Assembly: GCA_007026445.1 (NCBI GenBank)
Contig: VDMD01000007.1
Coordinates: 434,001-498,000, forward strand
Source: Schizophyllum amplum
Taxonomy: Eukaryota > Basidiomycota > Agaricomycetes > Agaricales > Schizophyllaceae
Reading direction: 5' to 3'
DNA: 64,000 bases
The notes below the pieces were generated by a model. That model had not been told where the DNA came from, did no database searches, and was given only the letters and a program-made list of their open reading frames with translations. This document shows positions 29,921-41,400 of the stretch, piece after piece. The stretch's first letter is position 1, and the number at the start of each line of letters is the position of its first letter. Both the position numbers and the translations under genes were made by a program.

Positions 29921-31489
29921 TCACTCCTCAGCCACAACGACCACGGCCTTTCCCCGGTTCACGCCCTTCTGCACGGCGAGAATGCCTTCGCCGACCTTGT
30001 CGAGGCCGTGCAGGAGGTATTCCATGTGCTGGAGCTCACCGCTGACGAGCTTCGGGGGAATCGTTCTGAGGAAGTCGTCCCGGTACTTGTCCTCGAGGTT
30101 GACGACCGTGAAGCCGTACATGGTGATGTGCTTGGTGTATAGCAGCTGTAGGTTCTGTGTTCCTGCTGGGTAGCGTTGGTGAGAAGGACGTTCGTCGACG
30201 ACTGACCTTGGGTCCGTAGGATTCGCCGTTGTACGCTGCGGAAGGTGTCAGCGCGCTGTTACGTATCCCTCCACTGACTTACAAGAGATCATGCCGCACT
30301 CCTATCAGCCGTCAGCAACATGGTATGACAGTCCACCAGAGATGCACGTACAATGAAGCGCGCGCACATATTCGCGTGAGCAAGAGCGGTCTCGAGAATC
30401 TGTCCACCAACGTTGTCCCAGTACCTGCAGTCGACCGAAGTAAGTCAACGGCCACCTCCGCAACAACGTGTTCAGATACACACAGGTCGATGGGTCCGTG
30501 CTCCTTCAGCACATCGGCTGTGCTCGTCGTCTTGTAGTTGAACGCGACGTCCGCGCCGCATTTCTTCGTGAACTCGACCTTGTCGTCGGACCCCGCCGAT
30601 GCTATCACCTTGTAGCCGTCCGCCTTGGCAAGTTGGACGACCATCCTTGGAGTATAGTGAGTGACGGGTTACACAGCTTTCGATGAACTTACGAGCCAAC
30701 GGGTCCGCTGGCCGCTGTGACGAAGGCGACAAGGCCTTTCTGTGAATGGTTAGTCTTCAACACTCGCGATGGGCGATATTTATACTCACCCCAGTCGACA
30801 ACGCATACTCCTTCCATGCCGAGTACGCTGTCAGTCCAGGCATGCCCGCCGCTCCTAGATACGTTGACCAGGACAGCTCCGGCGACTTTTCGATCTTGCG
30901 GAGCGAGCTGGATGAAGGGTGAACGCTGTATTGCTCGTGCGCTAGACAGAGGCCTCGTCAGCGTTCAACTGCGGTCTATGACGAGCGCAACTTACACAGA
31001 AAGCCGTAGACGTGGTCGCCCGTCTTGAGCTGAGGGCTCTCGGATCGGAGGACACGGCCGATGCCGTAGCTTGCCGTCCTGCAGAACATGTCTTGTAAGC
31101 TATCTTGTGGGAAGACGGCAATGGCGACTTACGGGGAACCTAGCGCAAACCCGGTCTGTGCAGCGTTCAGCGACCCATTGCGGGACGTCGCCTGAGTGAA
31201 TTGTAGCTTACCACGTCTGGGCTCTCAGACATGAGGCCGCGCATATATGGGTCGACGGAAAGAACGATCGTCTTCACGAGGAAGCCGCCGTCGAGCGGGA
31301 CCGACGAGAGGTCGAGTTGCTCGCTCTCGTCGTAGACCACGGTCTTCCCTGGCACGGGATAGCCTGGAGGCCGGGTAAGACAAATCTTGCTGAGCTCAAG
31401 AGAAGCAAGTCGTAGGCGGTCCGTGGAGACATACCTGACGAGATCTTCTCGTTGAAGATGACCTTGCCGTTCGTTGTTGTCGAGGGCAT
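29921..31489 (-). CDS. NADP-dependent MDR oxidoreductase (alkenal/PTGR-like)
   Basis: Eleven exons (31435-31489, 31212-31363, 31133-31155, 30996-31078, 30790-30941, 30693-30739, 30484-30645, 30352-30424, 30283-30301, 30207-30235, 29921-30154) give 342 residues. It is a medium-chain dehydrogenase/reductase of the zinc-free leukotriene B4 dehydrogenase / 2-alkenal reductase group: VDPYMRGLMSES, a YGIGRVL strand, LSWSTYLGAAGMPGLTAYSA, a Rossmann segment (VAFVTAASGPVGSMVVQLAK), KKCGADVAFNYKT, YWDNVGGQILETAL and ECGMISSYNGE. It probably reduces conjugated double bonds of aldehydes or ketones with NADPH; the substrate is not evident. Four exons are under 50 nt, three of them only 19, 23 and 29 nt, and they encode parts of the cofactor and active-site region. 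The total closes exactly in frame. Confidence 0.9.
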
Positions 31490-32570
31490 GGCGCTGAGAG
31501 TGTAAGGAATCGCTGTCGCCGTAGATGGGCAGGGAAGCTGGGGCAAGATACGATCTCATGACACCCTTTTATCCAAACTCAGTACATGGTTCATTTGCCG
31601 ACACCGTCTCATTGGAATGACCGGGAGAGCCGGGATACCGCATGAATTGTCCCACGCCCTCTACAAAGCGCCGCAGAACCAGACTTGCTGAGAGATAGCT
31701 CCGCACCTTATGCCGCTTCGGAAACCACCATGAGCTGAGGTTGCGTGTGAGTCGGAGAATGACAGGAAAATGGCGACACGACGTTGGAGGAAGCTTTGTC
31801 TGACCCGGCGGATGCCGAAAAGAGCAACATCAGCGCACGTGAGCTCGGATTTCTGTCACGAACCGTCACCCAAACGACACCCACAACTCGGCGTCAAGCC
31901 TTGGACCCGGCATTTACAACCTCTGCAGATATGACAGCGGCAGATATGACAGCGGCTACGCAAGCAAATGATGACTGGCATACGATGTGAGAAGCCTAGG
32001 CTTCAAGACCTCGGATGTGTCCTGATAGCCTCATTCAGTGAGCTGCGCATACCTTTCGCCTCCGCAAAACATGCCATGATAGCAAAGCAAACGATCGAAG
32101 TTGACTCTGAACTACAACCTAAAGCGGTGAAGCGCAACTTGGATGTGGATGACAGATATCTTGTCGCGTAGGTCCCTTGAGATTCCAGTGCGGATTCCGT
32201 GGACTCATCTGCCATGTAGAACGTTCAAGACCATGACCGTCCGCCTCGCTCGACTGACAGCAAATTCTTTCCTAGAAAACGTTGACTTGGTAGTTCGCAC
32301 ATTAGGGGAATTTGGCGAGGAGGCGGACAAGCGACCATAACGGCGGCGGCCTTCATATTCATTGTCCGTTTTGCCGAGTTCGACGCTGGATCGATGATGG
32401 ATCAACACTTCAGCTACATACAAACAACAAATTTAGGTGTACAACGAGTCCTCAGTGCGCACACTGACAAATGGTACATATGCAAGAGCACATCGTTCGC
32501 GCGATCGGCAGCCGACACAGAAGTCCCAGCTCCCGCCGCGTCATTTCGGATTGTTTGTTGGCAGATGCAT
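31490..32570. other. Gene-free interval, 1.1 kb
   Basis: Between the start of the MDR gene and the stop of the PA2G4-like gene, both on the minus strand. It holds the MDR promoter. ORFs up to about 80 codons occur on both strands but none has a recognisable domain. A short direct repeat lies at 31926-31955. Confidence 0.45.
31926..31955. repeat. Two-copy 15-bp direct repeat
   Basis: CAGATATGACAGCGG occurs twice head to tail in a non-coding interval about 440 bp upstream of the MDR start. It could be a duplicated regulatory site or chance slippage. Confidence 0.7.
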
Positions 32571-34078
32571 TTACTCTTTGGCCTCATCCTCCTTGGGGGC
32601 CTTGCTCTTCTTCTTCTTGTTCTCGCGGAGGCCCTTCGCCAATAGGGTCTTGAGCTCCTCGTCCTCAAGCTCCTTCTCCGTCTTGACCAGCTCGGGCTTG
32701 TACCAGATGGGCGGCTGGGTGATCAGCGACGGGCCATTAGGCAGAAGGGCGATGGTGAAGTGGTAGGTGGCGACGAAGGTGTTAGACGGCGTGTAGCTGT
32801 TGCAGAGGTCAGTAAAGAACGAGAAGATGAATGCTCAAACTCACACAACATCGTAAGGCTTCACGAGACCGTGCGTGACCGCTTCTTGAAGACCCATGCG
32901 AGCGCGCTTCTCGTCCTCCAATACGCGAATGTTGAAGGGGAAGGCACCAGCCTTCTTTTGCACGTCGGAGAATACAGCACGGGATGTCTTCATCTTGAGC
33001 TGGTAGGTGACTGTGGACTCGCGCTGGTACACGGTCGTACGCGTGTCCTCCGTGCGTGCCTTAGGGACTCGGTCGGACATGAATCCAGGGAAGCTCATCC
33101 TTCGACTCACCTTGCCGTCCTCGCTCGACGAAACCAAGATGTCGACACCCCAAACCTCGCCTTCAGCGAAGGTGGCCGCCTCGAACTCCCGCTTCTGCGA
33201 TTCACTGGGGTTCAAGATAATGCGCTTCTTCCCGTCGATGACATTTTGCGTCTGTTGGCAGGAGAGCATGCCTAGCAGACGCTCAGTCCGTGTCCAGGTC
33301 GTGGTAGACGGCTCATACCCTCAACAGGCTTGCAGTTCCACGTCGATGCGACACGGTCGACCGCCTCCGTAACTGCCCAGTTCTTGTTGCCAACCTTGAT
33401 GGTGCGCATTGCGACCTCAGCGGCAGTGTAAGCAGCCTTGATCGCGTCGGCGCGGCGACCGGTGACAGGGTTCTCGGGCGATGCGCCAACGACCACTGTC
33501 TCTGCGCTGATGGACGCGAAGCCGTCGATGTGGGCACCGATGTGGATTTTCACGACATCGTCCTTCGCGAGCACGGTCTCAGACTGGGGGTCGGAGCTGA
33601 TAGCGCGCAATAACGCGTAGAAGGTCAGTCGTGGGGAACTCGCGTGACTATTGCAGAGCACGCACGCGAGGGGAGAGAAGTGGGCGACGCAGTTGTTCAC
33701 AGAGATGGACGTTGGGAATGCGATGCCTAAGAAGGATATCATCAGCATTGGCATGCTGGGCGAAGTCAAGCGACGCACCTTTGGCCACACGGACGCCCTT
33801 TACGGGCTTGCTGTACACGCCACCGATCCCTGCCTCGAGCTGCTTGTCGCCCTCGAGGCACAGATCCATGACCTTGGCGCCCTCCACGCACAGGTCAATG
33901 AGCTTCTTCATGACCTGGTGGACGATGTCCGCCGCGGTCTGTACATCGTGCGTGAGCGTGGTGTCGCGATGGGCGATCGGTAAAATCAGCGTACCTTGTA
34001 CTTCGTCAGGTCTGCCTCGAAGGTCGAAGCCTTCTTCTCCTCGACGGGAGCGGGAGCTGCCTCTTTATTCTCGGCCAT
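32571..34078 (-). CDS. PA2G4/EBP1-like protein (Cdb4 type)
   Basis: Six exons (33995-34078, 33779-33938, 33666-33726, 33319-33596, 32845-33271, 32571-32796) give 411 residues. It has the pita-bread fold of type II methionine aminopeptidases without being an active peptidase in known relatives: YKTAADIVHQVMKKLIDLCV, GIAFPTSISVNNCVAHFSPL, VVKIHIGAHIDGFASISAET, then PFNIRVLEDEKRARMGLQEA and YDVVYTPSNTFVATYHFTIA. The Lys-rich C-terminal tail (LRENKKKKSKAPKE) matches EBP1/PA2G4 and fission yeast Cdb4, which bind RNA, curved DNA or ribosomes. The N-terminus is short and rich in Ala, Pro and Glu. All introns are GT-AG and the frame closes exactly. Confidence 0.92.
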
Positions 34079-34799
34079 GATAGATTGCAGTATGGTTGTT
34101 GAGTGTGCAGGTAGAAAGCGCAGAAGTGTAAGACGCGATTGACGATGAAGGCTTTCCTTTTTCGGAAACAAAACTTCAACCACGGTGGACCTACAAAGGT
34201 CAATAAAGTCAAAGTCGAACGGGAAGCCTTGCCGCTGTTTCGTCCCACCTTCGGGCAGGCGTGCTGGAAGCTCGAGGTCGACACCCAATGTAAATTGGCG
34301 TAGGTATTCAACATGCATAGATATGCAGTGTAGGTATCTTAAATAGTTCTCCGATGTATGGTTATACATGCGAGTGCGATCAGCAGTACGACAATGGGAC
34401 GAAGATATCTACAAGATCAGTTACTATGCACAAGAGACAAGACAAGAGTGACTGAAGAGATCCAGAGAATGGGAGCGAGACGTCCTGATGGGAGCGAAGC
34501 CTACGAGTCCGCGTCGGCCAGTAGCATTCGTGGATGGCGCCAGTCACGTCGTGGCGTGGCGAGATGTGCTTTGTACATATGGTAGCAGTGGATGGGGAGT
34601 GAAACGGAGAATGAGGATGGAGAGGCAATGAATGATGAGGTAAGGACGATGCGTGTGTAAGGTAGTGGTCTATACAAGATGGGTCGGTCAGATGGTGAGT
34701 GGGTGAAAGAGATGGGCCACGAATGGTGTGGTGGTATGCGTCGATCACGGCTCCGTGGTCGTCCGTCATCGCGTCGCGGGCGTCCCGCGCTATCGTCAA
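34079..34799. other. Gene-free interval, 0.7 kb
   Basis: Between the start of the PA2G4-like gene and the stop of the methyltransferase gene, both on the minus strand. It should hold the PA2G4 promoter and the methyltransferase 3' UTR. No gene is seen. Confidence 0.5.
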
Positions 34800-37238
34800 T
34801 TATCGCTTCGCGGCCTGGCTTGCGGGCTTCGATGGGGTCACTGGAGCCTTGAGGCATGCGCTCGTCGTCTTCGGTGGCGTGGGCGACGTTGCCCGCCTCG
34901 ACATTTCCGGCGATTTTGCCGGCTTAGACGGCGTCGTTGCCGTCCCGTTCGCCGTCCCGTTCGCCGGCTTCGTCGTCCCGTTTGTCAGCTTTGTCACCCC
35001 ATTCGTAGGCTTCGGCGGGTTGGACGCGCTCGCCGCCCTCGCTGGGCTCAACGAGCTACCTGCCTCAGATGCCTTCGCCCCATTGGCTGGCTTAGCGTCG
35101 TCGTTCGCCTTCACCCCCTCATCCGCCTTCCCTGTCTCATTCCCCTTCGCCGCCTCATTCGCCCTCGTCTTCGCCGCTTCAGACTTCGCCGACTTCTGCG
35201 ACGACGTCGACTTCGCGTCCCCCGCTTGCTTCCCCGCCTTCGGGTCTGCAGGCTTGATCGCCACGAACCCGCGCATCGAGCGACACAGCTCGTGGGTATT
35301 CGGTGGGACCATGGCCGCGCTGGAGGCGGTCTTGACGTCCAGGTTACTTCGCCAGACGCGCCACTCCGGGCGCTCAGTGTCGGGCTCGGACCAGGAGAAC
35401 TCGCGCTGGAGTAGGCGGCGGGAGCCGATGCGGTCCTGCATGTCGCTGACGGGTTTTCAGTAAGGAGGGAATAAAGTGGATACGAAAGGGATGGAATGCC
35501 AAAGCAGTTGTACACGAGAGAAGTCGTACACAGCAGCAGTCGCATACGACGCGGCGGATGGATGACGGACTTACTTATCCCAGGTATTCCAGTCTGTTTC
35601 GAAGGTTTCGCGCGACGAGGATGCTTTGGATCGCCCTCCTGCGACGTTCAGCACAGGCGGGAGGTCGTCGTCGTACATCCGCTTATACTCGTCCCAAATC
35701 GCCTCCTTGCACGCACTAACCGTCTGCACCGCGCGCGCCAAATGCATCGGCGCCCACGCGCTCGTCGACGCCGCCGCCGCCGGCATCGTATTCCGCCATT
35801 CGCCCGTCTCGCCACTCCGTCGGCCTGTAGACGACGACAGCGCGAAGACCTCTGGTTCAAACAGCGTGCTGCCGATGGACGATGTGTGCTCGTGGCGGTG
35901 AGCGTAGCCGTTCGCTGACTGGAAGCGCGAGTTGGAGGGGATCTTGATGAGGAGCGGGGAGTGCGTCTGCACGTCGTCGAAGAAGGAGGAGAGGTAGAAG
36001 GGGAGGACGGTGGTGAGTTGGGGAGAGAGGAAGCGGCGGGAGAGCATGGCGTCCCAGGCAGACAAGAGCCGCGAGTGGTCCTGGGGGTGCGGAGATGCCT
36101 CCGTCTCGGAGTCGGCGACGGATTGGGAGGACAGGGACCGCGTGTGTAGCCGCTTAGCCAAAGGCGTGGGGAAAATAGAAGTGACCGGCACGTCCGTGAG
36201 AGGGAAAACGATCTCGTGCACGGGGGCAAGGCTCGGCTTCTGCTTGGTGTGCAAGGTGAGCGGCGGAGGGTCGTCGAAGGAGATGCCCCATGGCGGGGCG
36301 TCCTTGGATGAGGAAGAGATCGTCGATGGCGCCTTGGAGCTCGTTCCAGTCGGCATAGAGTCCAGGGACGGTGGAAGATCGACAGATATTGGTGGTGGTC
36401 GTGGGCGTGGCTTAGGAACGGGGCCAGAGGGAAATATGAGGTCTTCCTCTATTATCTCGAGAACAGCTCTCGGCTTCATCACGCGAGCCACTTCCTGAAG
36501 TCACTATCAGTATATTGCATGTCAAGACAATATTTAGGACTCACCTCGAGCACATACTGCCACTATTGAGTCCAATACATTAGATCACACTTATGACGTG
36601 AGCGACAGGCGCTCACCTCGTCTTCTGGTACACCCAGCCCGAGACCGGCGATGCGTACGAAGTCGAAGTGATCCGGGGGGAAGGGAAGTCCGTCAAGTCT
36701 ATAGAAACGGACATGAGGTGGATCTGCAGAGCCGCTCGGCAGGGAGGACATACAAGTTGCCATGCACCCATGTCACTCTCTGCCAGAAGTTCTCCTGCCG
36801 GGGGTCGATCTGCTTGTTGAGACGAGGCTGAATATCCTTGATATCAAAGCCTATGATGGTGCTATTCTGATGCGTGGGTATGTATCAGCGACGTGGGGCC
36901 GTGCGAGCGCACACGCAAGAATACGCACTGGCCATTGTTTTGCTGCTTCTAAAGCCCACAAACCACCGCCACAGCCGAGGTCGAGCACTACCGCGGGGGG
37001 AGGATGGACGGGACTCATGCTGAGTCCTCGGAAGCAGCTGACGAGAAACATGTGGTTCCAATTATCACTGCGGGAACAGTGTCAGCGCGTCTGCAGATCT
37101 GGCTGGGCGGGCAACGCACAAGGATATCATCTCGTGATTATACTCGAGGGGATATATGACCTCGCCTGGGCGTCTGAGTCTTGGACGCTCCTTGAGGAGC
37201 ACGGCCTCGACGTCCTTGACGGGGGGATGGGCAGACAT
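34800..37238 (-). CDS. SAM-dependent methyltransferase with long disordered tail
   Basis: Seven exons (37120-37238, 36929-37067, 36754-36866, 36617-36698, 36545-36562, 35575-36494, 34800-35445) give 678 residues. The first 180 or so form a class I methyltransferase of the fungal Umta/LaeA-like kind: FDNWNHMFLVSCFRGL, motif I VVLDLGCGGGLWALEAAK, STIIGFDIKDIQPR, the DHFDFVRIAGLGLGVPEDE strand, then the WQYVLEEVARVMKPRAVLEI helix and EEDLIFP. The rest is Pro/Ser-rich, with a possibly folded block near 340-480 (LLSAWDAMLSRRFLSPQLTT), and ends in an Ala/Lys/Pro-rich run. Exon 5 is only 18 nt (WQYVLE). Substrate unknown; relatives act on proteins or secondary metabolites. The methyltransferase part is secure, the tail is uncharacterised. 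Confidence 0.87.
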
Positions 37239-37728
37239 AATGATGGTCGCTGGAGTGGTGTTCGTGGTGCGGGGGAGGGGAGCGCAGGCGCATGTATAGG
37301 ATAGAAAATAAGGAGAGTGCAATGGTTAGATGAGGGCGCGGTTAGATACGATTGCCTGGCCGTTCAGCGCATGGGGGAAATGTATGAGCGGGCTGCGTCG
37401 GTCAAGCCGAGTGGAAAAAGACTCCGCGAGACGGGGAGGGGTGCTCTCCATAAGGGGATGCCTCGGACCCCCGGTCCACGCGGGTGGCGCCGTCTTGCAC
37501 TTACTACAAGTTCAACTGAGCCGGCAGCGGAGGGCGACTCCAGCAGCATATTCATTGTTATTTCCTGAGGAATAACATGAACATGAAAGTAGTGGTCAAG
37601 AAACGGAAGAATAGAAGCGGTATATCTGACAGACGGCGGCGGGAAATCGAACTGCATACACGCACAAATATCGGCAAACGCCGAGCGAAACGCGAGCTCC
37701 CGATTGCTCACCGTCGCTGTCCTCAACG
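37239..37728. promoter_or_regulatory. Divergent intergenic region, methyltransferase / NDUFB8-like
   Basis: 490 bp between opposite start codons, so it holds both promoters. No TATA box and no further gene are evident. Confidence 0.5.
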
Positions 37729-38294
37729 ATGAACACGAGCATTCTGCGTCGCGCTGCTGGCGGGCGCGCCCTTGCGCGGCGTGCAGCCGCCGCTCCGCGC
37801 ATAGCTCCCTCCGCCGTCAGGACCTACGGCGACAAAGCAAAGTCCACGGAAGAAGCCTTCGACATGGCACCCTACCCCGTCAACCGCCAGTACCTGCCTC
37901 CGAAGGGCTGGGACGACCCGCAGATGCGCCGCAACTTTGGTGACCCAGTGCGTAACATAGGCATAGTCTTTAGACATCGTGTTGACCTTATTGACTCCCC
38001 CAGCTTCACGAGCAGGAGGAGCTTGTGTCCATGTGGGGTCCCGATATCCCTGTTATCGACCCCAGTGTCGCTTTGAAGCAATTCACCATCGCTTTCGCCA
38101 TCTTTGCTAGTATCTACGGGCTGTCCTACATTGCTTCTCCGCAGATGCCTGCTATCCGGCGCGAGTACCCGCATGATGGGCTGCAGAAGGCCTTCGGAGG
38201 TCACGACCAGGTGTGCACATGTCTAGTCAATCAAGTTTGCTGTCTAATGGCTCGGTAGGCGAGAACCGAGAGCGTAGAAGAGGAAGAAGACTGA
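37729..38294 (+). CDS. NDUFB8: Complex I accessory subunit NDUFB8 (ASHI) homologue
   Basis: Three exons (37729-37947, 38004-38210, 38259-38294) give 153 residues. Residues 1-33 are Arg/Ala-rich and form a mitochondrial presequence (ILRRAAGGRALARRAAAAPR). The mature part has AYPVNRQYLPP-like sequence (DMAPYPVNRQYLPPKGWDD), RRNFGDPLHEQEELVSMWGP, one membrane helix (FTIAFAIFASIYGLSYIASP) and RREYPHDGLQKAFGG. These are the hallmarks of the NDUFB8/ASHI family of NADH:ubiquinone oxidoreductase, which sits in the distal membrane arm. The last exon codes for only an acidic tail. Length fits fungal members. Confidence 0.85.
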
Positions 38295-38423
38295 GCTATC
38301 TCAATACATGTCGCAGTTTATGCATTCCGTCCCTCACTCTCAGAACGTGAAAAGGGTGCCCAACCGTTTCCTCTTGACGGTCATGAGAGTGGAAGATATG
38401 TTGGACTCCGGCTCCACATTTCA

Positions 38424-41400
38424 CTAAGGTGCAGGTGTATTCGTCGCGCTACGCCTCACTGGCCGAGGCTTTGGCCGCGGGCGCAACGATGCGGCCGGCG
38501 GGGGCGGGGCACCATTCGCTACCTCTACACTATCCCCAGCGTCCCCCACATAATCATCTTCCGAATCTTCCTCGTCGTCACTAGCACCGCTCTTCCTCTT
38601 CCCCTTCTTCTTTGCTCCCTTTCCCGCCTTCTTAGCCGTCTTGCGAGTTGCCTTTGCCGGTGCGCCATCGCCACCTGCTTTCGCTGACGTGTCGTCGTTG
38701 TCCCCATGCTCCTGAGTCTTCGCTTGTGTCTCCTTCTGCCCCTTCCCCTTCTTTTTCGCCGCCGTTCTCCTCCTCTTCGGCGCGGGCTGCTCCTCCGTAA
38801 AGTCCGCGTCGTCCTGCTCCTCGGCCGCGCCGTTACGCTTGCGTCGAAAGTCAGACACGACCTGTTGAAGCCGCTTGCTCGCGTATGCCTGTCGCTTGCG
38901 CGGCGCGTGTGTCCCCGTACCGATGGAGACGTCGAGGAAGCTGTTGAGGTTGCTTTGCTTGTTCATGGCTTGGGCCTGCGCGGTGGTCAGTGAACCAGAA
39001 CTTGTGAAGCTGGAGAACGCACCTGTCCGCGTTTACCCATCTTGGATATGATGGGCAACAGCAACTCGTCCACCTTCGTCTGCGACCAGCCGAGTTCGCC
39101 GTAGAAGAATCTGAGATGGGGACATCAGCAAATCCTTCAACGCAATAACAGATGCCACTCACTCTCGCAGCGCGTCGAGGTCTGGCAGACCCCACTTGAA
39201 AGGTTCCTCTGATTCGTCAACGGCGGGATGGTAGTACGCGTCCCTCTGAGCAGACATATTAACCTCAACCAAGACAAAATGAAAGGTCGCACTCACCACC
39301 GCCCCATTCGGCCAATCCGGCGGCAGATACAGCTCCTTGAACTTCTTCTTGAACCGCTTCCTAAACGCCGACTCACTCTCCTTCCTATCCCTGCCCATCT
39401 GCACCCTCCCCCACCAGTCCTTGAACTTATGCAGCCCGTCCTCCCCCGGAAACTCCCGCAGCAGCTCCATCGCCACCACGGGCCCCACGCCCGGCAGGCC
39501 CTCGACGTAGTCGCTCCCCAGCAGGTACGCAAGCCGCACGAGCACGCCGCGGTCAAGCCCGAGCTCGCGCTGGAGGTCCGCGGCGAGGAAGCACTCGACG
39601 GTCTTGGACTGGTTGAACATGTTCTTGAAGACGCGGGAGGCGCCGAAGAGGAAGACGTCGGAGTCGTCGGTGATGACGCCGTCGACGAGCCCGAGGGAGA
39701 CGAGCGCGGCGCACTGCGCCTCGGCCTCCATGGGCGCGGTCATGTAGGGGATGCCGAAGAGGCGGAGCATGATCTGGGGGGAGCGCGTTAGGGTGGGGTG
39801 AGGGGGAGAGTGAGAGGGATACGGACCATGATTTGGGAGACCATTTGTTGCGTGACGTCCTCCGCTGCGCGCATGGCGGCTGTCTTCTGTTGTCTCAGAG
39901 ACGTGATCTCGTCGTCGATCTCACTTCGAACAGAGGCAAGGTCGCGGCCTTTGACCTGCAATCCCATGTATTCAGCACGAAGAGGATGAAGTGCCAGGCA
40001 GGAATATGACGAAAGAATATCCTTACCTGCGACAGAAAACGCGCAAACTCGCCCTCTTCAGCAGTGGCATCCATCTCGTGCGCGGCATCCCAGTCCTCTT
40101 GGGGCATCTCCTCAGCCATTCCTTCGGGTCCATCCAGATATTGCTGCTCCACAAGCTGCGTATGCTTTGTAGCGCGACCGTTCTCTACCGCATCGACTTC
40201 AATTGCGAATTGGTCCTCTGGGATAGGTGAAGGAGACGGAAGAAGCGTGGTCGGCGCCTCAAAATTCCGTTCAGGCGAAGGAGAGGGCGGTGTGGCGTAC
40301 CGAGGTGGGGGCTGGCTCGGGGCGAGAATAGGCGACGGGGATGGAATAGGAGAAGGCGAGGGAATGGGGGATGGCGATGGAAGAGCAGGCTGCCGCGTCA
40401 CGGTGGGCGATTGAAGCGGTGAGGGTGAAGGAAGGTAAGCATGTGGGTCTATCGAGGGTATAGAAGCACCGGGAACAGGAACCTCTTCCATGTCGTCGTC
40501 CTCGTCGGAGGACACCAGATCGGCGGGAGGAGGGGCGGTAGCTGGGGGTGGCGTCGGGCAGTGGTGGGGAATCTCTGTCGGCCTTTCATCAGAAGGCTCG
40601 ATGTTGCTATCTGCCTGAGACGCGGCACGGCCTGATAGATCTTGCTCGACGGCATCGTCCAGCGGCGCAACAGGGCTGACACCCACTGACCGTGTCGGAG
40701 AAAGCGGTCGCGCGACTTGGGCATCTACGGCAACGTCCGACGTTGGCCGATAGGAATCTGCGGCCTGCGGCTCCTCGAACTGCATCTCCGCTTCCTGGAC
40801 ATCCTCTTGCGGCTCATCGGCTCCGAGGAGCAGTGTAGGTTGTCCAAACATACCAAAAGAGGGAGTAGACGAGAAAGCAGCTGTGGACAAGGTCGGTCGC
40901 GACGGCGTCTTGGAAGAAGCCCCGACGTATGTCGATTTCCTGGCAGAGGCGCCTATAGCTATAGACAGCGCGGTCTCCAAACGATTAGGTGTCTCTGTAA
41001 GCATGGACTCCGGGCGTGCAGGAGTGCTAGGAACCTTCGTGGTCGGCATATGCTCCCTTGAAGTATCCATGAACTGCGCGGCTGCCTCGGCAGGTCGCTC
41101 AAGAGATTCCTGGATAGCAATAGCCAGCAGATCATCGTCAACATTCTCGTCAATAAGGTTCATCTCCTCGTTTTCTTCAGCATCGAAGGCGAACAAAGCT
41201 TGCTTGGGTCTTGCCGCTGGCTTGTGTCGCCGGCCAATTGCAGCGAGCGCGTTCTCGCCTTGATACGAGCGCAAGTCAGGATCCATGGCCGCAGAGGGGC
41301 CGGGTGCATTGTCACTGTGAAGATATACATGACTACGCCATCGACAGAATGGGGATACTGTACTAACATCTGTACTTCTTCCATATCCTCGTCGTCGTCG

